This document shows positions 6,425 through 8,424 of a stretch of DNA of 8,424 nt, piece by piece; positions within the stretch are counted from its first letter, which is position 1, and each line of letters opens with the position of its first letter. Both the position numbers and the translations under genes were made by a program. The notes beneath the pieces were generated by a model. That model worked only from the letters and a program-made list of their open reading frames with translations. It had not been told where the DNA came from and ran no database searches. Source of the stretch: Bacteroidales bacterium (GTDB lineage Bacteria > Bacteroidota > Bacteroidia > Bacteroidales > JALTDM01); the NCBI GenBank assembly GCA_026996635.1, contig JALWKH010000005.1:1-8424 (forward strand), written 5' to 3'.

Positions 6425-6823
6425 ATGGTAACAGATCCTATAGCAGATTACTTAACAAGAATCAGAAATGCCTTGATGGCAAGACATAAAGTGGTTGAAA
6501 TTCCTGCTTCAAATTTGAAGAAGGAAATAACCAAGATACTAAAAGACCAAGGTTATATACTCGGGTATAAATTTGTTGATGATAACAAACAAGGAATTAT
6601 AAAAATTGCTCTTAAGTATTCTCAACCGGGTAATATTCCAGTTATTAAACATATAGAAAGAGTAAGTAAGCCCGGGTTGAGGAAGTTCTCAAGTGCAAAA
6701 GAAATGCCAAGAGTTCTCAATGGATTGGGTATTGCAATTGTATCTACCTCAAAAGGTGTGATGACAGACAAGCAAGCCAGAAAAGAAAATGTAGGCGGTG
6801 AAATATTGTGTTACGTTTATTAA
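6425..6823 (+). CDS. rpsH: 30S ribosomal protein S8 (uS8)
   Basis: S8 binds the central domain of 16S rRNA and is a key assembly protein. In E. coli it represses the spc operon by binding mRNA around the rplE start. The start is placed at ATG 6425, giving [16 protein letters not shown], the conserved N-terminus, and 132 residues. The frame is open upstream to a TTG at 6401 inside rpsN, but that would add eight residues ahead of the conserved N-terminus, so I reject it. The C-terminal signature [20 protein letters not shown] with LCYVY at the end is intact. The gap of 17 bases from rpsN contains only an AT-rich run and no clear Shine-Dalgarno. Confidence 0.97.
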   Translation: MVTDPIADYLTRIRNALMARHKVVEIPASNLKKEITKILKDQGYILGYKFVDDNKQGIIKIALKYSQPGNIPVIKHIERVSKPGLRKFSSAKEMPRVLNGLGIAIVSTSKGVMTDKQARKENVGGEILCYVY

Positions 6824-6826
6824 TAG

Positions 6827-6843
6827 AATTGTAAAAATTGTAA
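6827..6843 (+). repeat. 9-base-period direct repeat before rplF
   Basis: AATTGTAA occurs twice, at 6827-6834 and 6836-6843, separated by one base. It fills most of the 23-base rpsH/rplF gap. The second copy ends three bases before the rplF ATG. Its function is unknown, and the sequence is simple enough to be chance. Confidence 0.6.
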
Positions 6844-6846
6844 GAA

Positions 6847-7404
6847 ATGTCACGAATTGGAAAATTACCCATACCGATACCTTCAGGGGTTAAGGTAGAA
6901 GTAAGCAAAGACAACACGGTCAAAGTAAGCGGACCGTTGGGTGAGCTCGAACAAAAAGTACATCCGTCAATAACAGTTAAAGTTGAAGACGGAAATGTAG
7001 TGCTTACCAGAGAATCTGAAGAAAAGCAAGTAAAGGCTTATCACGGTCTTTACAGGTCATTGATCAACAATATGGTGATTGGAGTATCCCAAGGCTATAC
7101 CATTCAACAAGAAGTTGTTGGTGTAGGTTACAAAGCAGAAGCAAAAGGACAAATGTTGGAATTACATTTGGGATATTCACACCCGATTTACTTTGAAATA
7201 CCACCGGAAGTTAAGGTGGAAGCAAAGACAGAAAGAAGATCTAGTCCTATTATAACTTTGAAAAGCCACGATAAGCAATTGTTAGGTCAAGTGGCTGCTA
7301 AAATCAGGTCACTCAGACCACCTGAACCATACAAGGGTAAAGGTATCAAGTTTGTAGGTGAACAAATCAGAAGAAAAGCAGGTAAATCTGCAGCTAGTAA
7401 ATAA
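6847..7404 (+). CDS. rplF: 50S ribosomal protein L6 (uL6)
   Basis: L6 binds 23S rRNA near the sarcin-ricin loop and the GTPase-associated region. The 185-residue product shows the family's two related alpha/beta halves. The N-terminus is [19 protein letters not shown] (residues 1-19), with [10 protein letters not shown] (25-34). The second half has [21 protein letters not shown] (92-112) and ends with [11 protein letters not shown] (159-169) and IRRKAGK (174-180), all conserved. The length is slightly above that of E. coli because of the short tail SAASK. TAAGAA precedes the start directly. The gap upstream holds a small direct repeat. rplR follows after 14 bases. Confidence 0.98.
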   Translation: MSRIGKLPIPIPSGVKVEVSKDNTVKVSGPLGELEQKVHPSITVKVEDGNVVLTRESEEKQVKAYHGLYRSLINNMVIGVSQGYTIQQEVVGVGYKAEAKGQMLELHLGYSHPIYFEIPPEVKVEAKTERRSSPIITLKSHDKQLLGQVAAKIRSLRPPEPYKGKGIKFVGEQIRRKAGKSAASK

Positions 7405-7418
7405 AAAAATGTGAAACA

Positions 7419-7775
7419 ATGGCAACTTCAAAGATAGATAAGAGAATAAGAAGAAAATACAGTATCAGGAAAAAGATCAAAGGAACACCTGAAAGACCAA
7501 GGTTGACTGTATTTAGAAGCAATAAGCACATACACGTGCAAGTAATTGACGATACAAAAGGACATACACTGGTAAGTGCTTCTTCTATTGAACTTGGTGA
7601 TGAAAATAAAAAAATCACTAAAATAGATCAAGCTAAAAAAGTAGGTGCTTTAATAGCTAAAAAAGCTTTGGAAAAAGGCATCGAAACAATTGTATTTGAT
7701 AGAAACGGATATTTATATTTCGGAAGAATTAAAGCTCTTGCAGACGGAGCAAGAGAAGGAGGTCTAAAATTTTAA
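7419..7775 (+). CDS. rplR: 50S ribosomal protein L18 (uL18)
   Basis: L18 binds 5S rRNA and, with L5, joins it to the large subunit. The 118-residue length is standard. The basic N-terminus ([18 protein letters not shown]) contacts 5S r[24 protein letters not shown] (residues 22-42) and the C-terminal [18 protein letters not shown] (101-118) are conserved. The ATG at 7419 is chosen because the N-terminal MATSKIDKR aligns with the family. An AUG-UGA pair just upstream is in another frame. The codons for Glu-Gly-Gly near the end spell AAGGAGGT (7756-7763), but 18 bases lie between this and the rpsE start. Confidence 0.97.
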   Translation: MATSKIDKRIRRKYSIRKKIKGTPERPRLTVFRSNKHIHVQVIDDTKGHTLVSASSIELGDENKKITKIDQAKKVGALIAKKALEKGIETIVFDRNGYLYFGRIKALADGAREGGLKF

Positions 7776-7781
7776 TGAGTT

Positions 7782-8297
7782 ATGGCTGGAAGTATTAGAA
7801 AAATAAGAACTACCGACCTTGAATTAAAAGAAAAATTGGTAGCAATAAAGAGAGTAACCAAAGTAACAAAAGGTGGTAGAACATTCAGTTTCTCTGCAAT
7901 AGTAGTTGTAGGTGACGAAAACGGAATAGTAGGTTACGGTCTCGGTAAATCAAAAGAAGTTATCACTGCTATTGCAAAAGGAATTGAAGATGCTAAAAAG
8001 AATCTTGTTAAAGTTCCTATTATAAACGGTACAATACCCCACGAACAAACTGCAAAATACGGTGGAGCAAAAGTATTCCTTAAACCTGCATCTTCAGGTA
8101 CGGGAGTAAAAGCCGGGGGTGCTATGCGTGCAGTTTTGGAAAGTGTTGGTGTAAAAGATATTTTGGCAAAATCAAAAGGATCTTCAAATCCTCACAATTT
8201 GGTTAAAGCTACTATTCAAGCATTGCTCGAATTGAGAGATGCCAAAACCATCGCAAAACAAAGAGGTGTGCCTCTGGATAAAGTGTTTAACGGCTAA
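7782..8297 (+). CDS. rpsE: 30S ribosomal protein S5 (uS5)
   Basis: S5 lies at the mRNA entry site with S3 and S4 and affects decoding accuracy. Its N-terminal double-stranded-RNA-binding-like domain includes [21 protein letters not shown] (residues 25-45), the loop where spectinomycin-resistance changes arise in other bacteria, and the residues here look like the ordinary form. GLGKSKEV (53-60) follows. The C-terminal domain holds [21 protein letters not shown] (104-124), the region of E. coli ram mutations, and [15 protein letters not shown] (134-148). The 171-residue length is typical. The start lies 6 bases after the rplR stop; a decoy ATG overlapping that stop is out of frame. Confidence 0.98.
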   Translation: MAGSIRKIRTTDLELKEKLVAIKRVTKVTKGGRTFSFSAIVVVGDENGIVGYGLGKSKEVITAIAKGIEDAKKNLVKVPIINGTIPHEQTAKYGGAKVFLKPASSGTGVKAGGAMRAVLESVGVKDILAKSKGSSNPHNLVKATIQALLELRDAKTIAKQRGVPLDKVFNG

Positions 8298-8309
8298 AAT
8301 TACATTGTT

Positions 8310-8424
8310 ATGAAAAAAGTAAGGATTACTTTGGTTAGAAGTGGAATAGGACACCCGAAAGATCAGAAAGCTACTTTGAAGGCTTTGAAACTGACTAAAA
8401 TGCATAAAACCGTAGAATTCGATG
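8310..8424 (+). CDS. rpmD: 50S ribosomal protein L30 (uL30), 3' end outside the window
   Basis: The last 115 bases encode 38 residues of an open reading frame that runs off the right edge. The start [20 protein letters not shown] and the continuation [17 protein letters not shown] match bacterial L30, whose usual length is about 58-60 residues, so roughly the last third is missing. The conserved first strand (VRITLVRS), the glycine turn (IGHPKDQK) and the following helix (TLKALKL) are all visible. The gene lies 12 bases after rpsE, as expected for the order rpsE-rpmD-rplO. It is cut by the window, not broken. No Shine-Dalgarno precedes it. Confidence 0.95.
   Translation, partial: MKKVRITLVRSGIGHPKDQKATLKALKLTKMHKTVEFD

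Noticed and set aside
7253..7260. TAACTTTG, match to the -7 element, inside rplF
   Set aside because: Coding sequence of the second L6 domain, about 160 bases before the next gene and without a recognisable -33 element. Chance is the simpler explanation.
7756..7763. Perfect AAGGAGGT complementary to the anti-Shine-Dalgarno before rpsE
   Set aside because: It is formed by ordinary codons for the conserved Glu-Gly-Gly near the L18 C-terminus and lies 18 bases before the rpsE ATG, too far for normal use.

Overview
The window is a stretch of the conserved ribosomal-protein supercluster (S10 operon running into the spc operon). All genes are on the + strand, in the order rplC-rplD-rplW-rplB-rpsS-rplV-rpsC-rplP-rpmC-rpsQ-rplN-rplX-rplE-rpsN-rpsH-rplF-rplR-rpsE-rpmD. 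Eighteen genes are complete. rpmD is cut by the right edge, and the last codons of an upstream gene, probably rpsJ, may lie in the first 13 bases. There are no RNA genes, mobile elements, CRISPR arrays or non-ribosomal cargo, and no intergenic stretch longer than 50 bases.

The host is most likely a member of the Bacteroidota, and several proteins (S3 especially) read as Bacteroidales-like. The reasons are AT-rich coding sequence, almost no Shine-Dalgarno sequences, A-rich bases directly before start codons, clade-typical protein variants (DHPMGGGEG in L2, GSIGAS in L3, long S14 without zinc cysteines, L22 with extended ends) and one intergenic match to the Bacteroidota -7 element TAnnTTTG. 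Sixteen of 18 stop codons are TAA; rpsQ uses TAG and rplX uses TGA.

Layout: 26-3891 holds the first block (L3, L4, L23, L2, S19, L22, S3). A 50-base gap at 3892-3941 carries a probable internal promoter. From 3942 to the right edge the second block (L16, L29, S17, L14, L24, L5, S14, S8, L6, L18, S5, L30) runs without another gap above 23 bases. The boundary between the classical S10 and spc operons (rpsQ/rplN) is only 2 bases here, so the transcriptional division seems to lie at rpsC/rplP. Three junctions are one-base stop/start overlaps (rplC/rplD, rplV/rpsC, rplX/rplE), which suggests translational coupling.

Together the genes supply early and core proteins of both subunits: the tunnel wall and exit (L4, L22, L23), the peptidyl-transferase surroundings (L2, L3, L16, L14, L6), 5S rRNA binding (L5, L18), the mRNA entry side and decoding fidelity (S3, S5), and head and body assembly (S19, S14, S8, S17). 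I found no undescribed biological system. The points most worth a second look are the internal promoter, an approximately 21-residue charged insertion in the KH domain of S3, and a Shine-Dalgarno-like sequence with locally atypical codons just before rplE.
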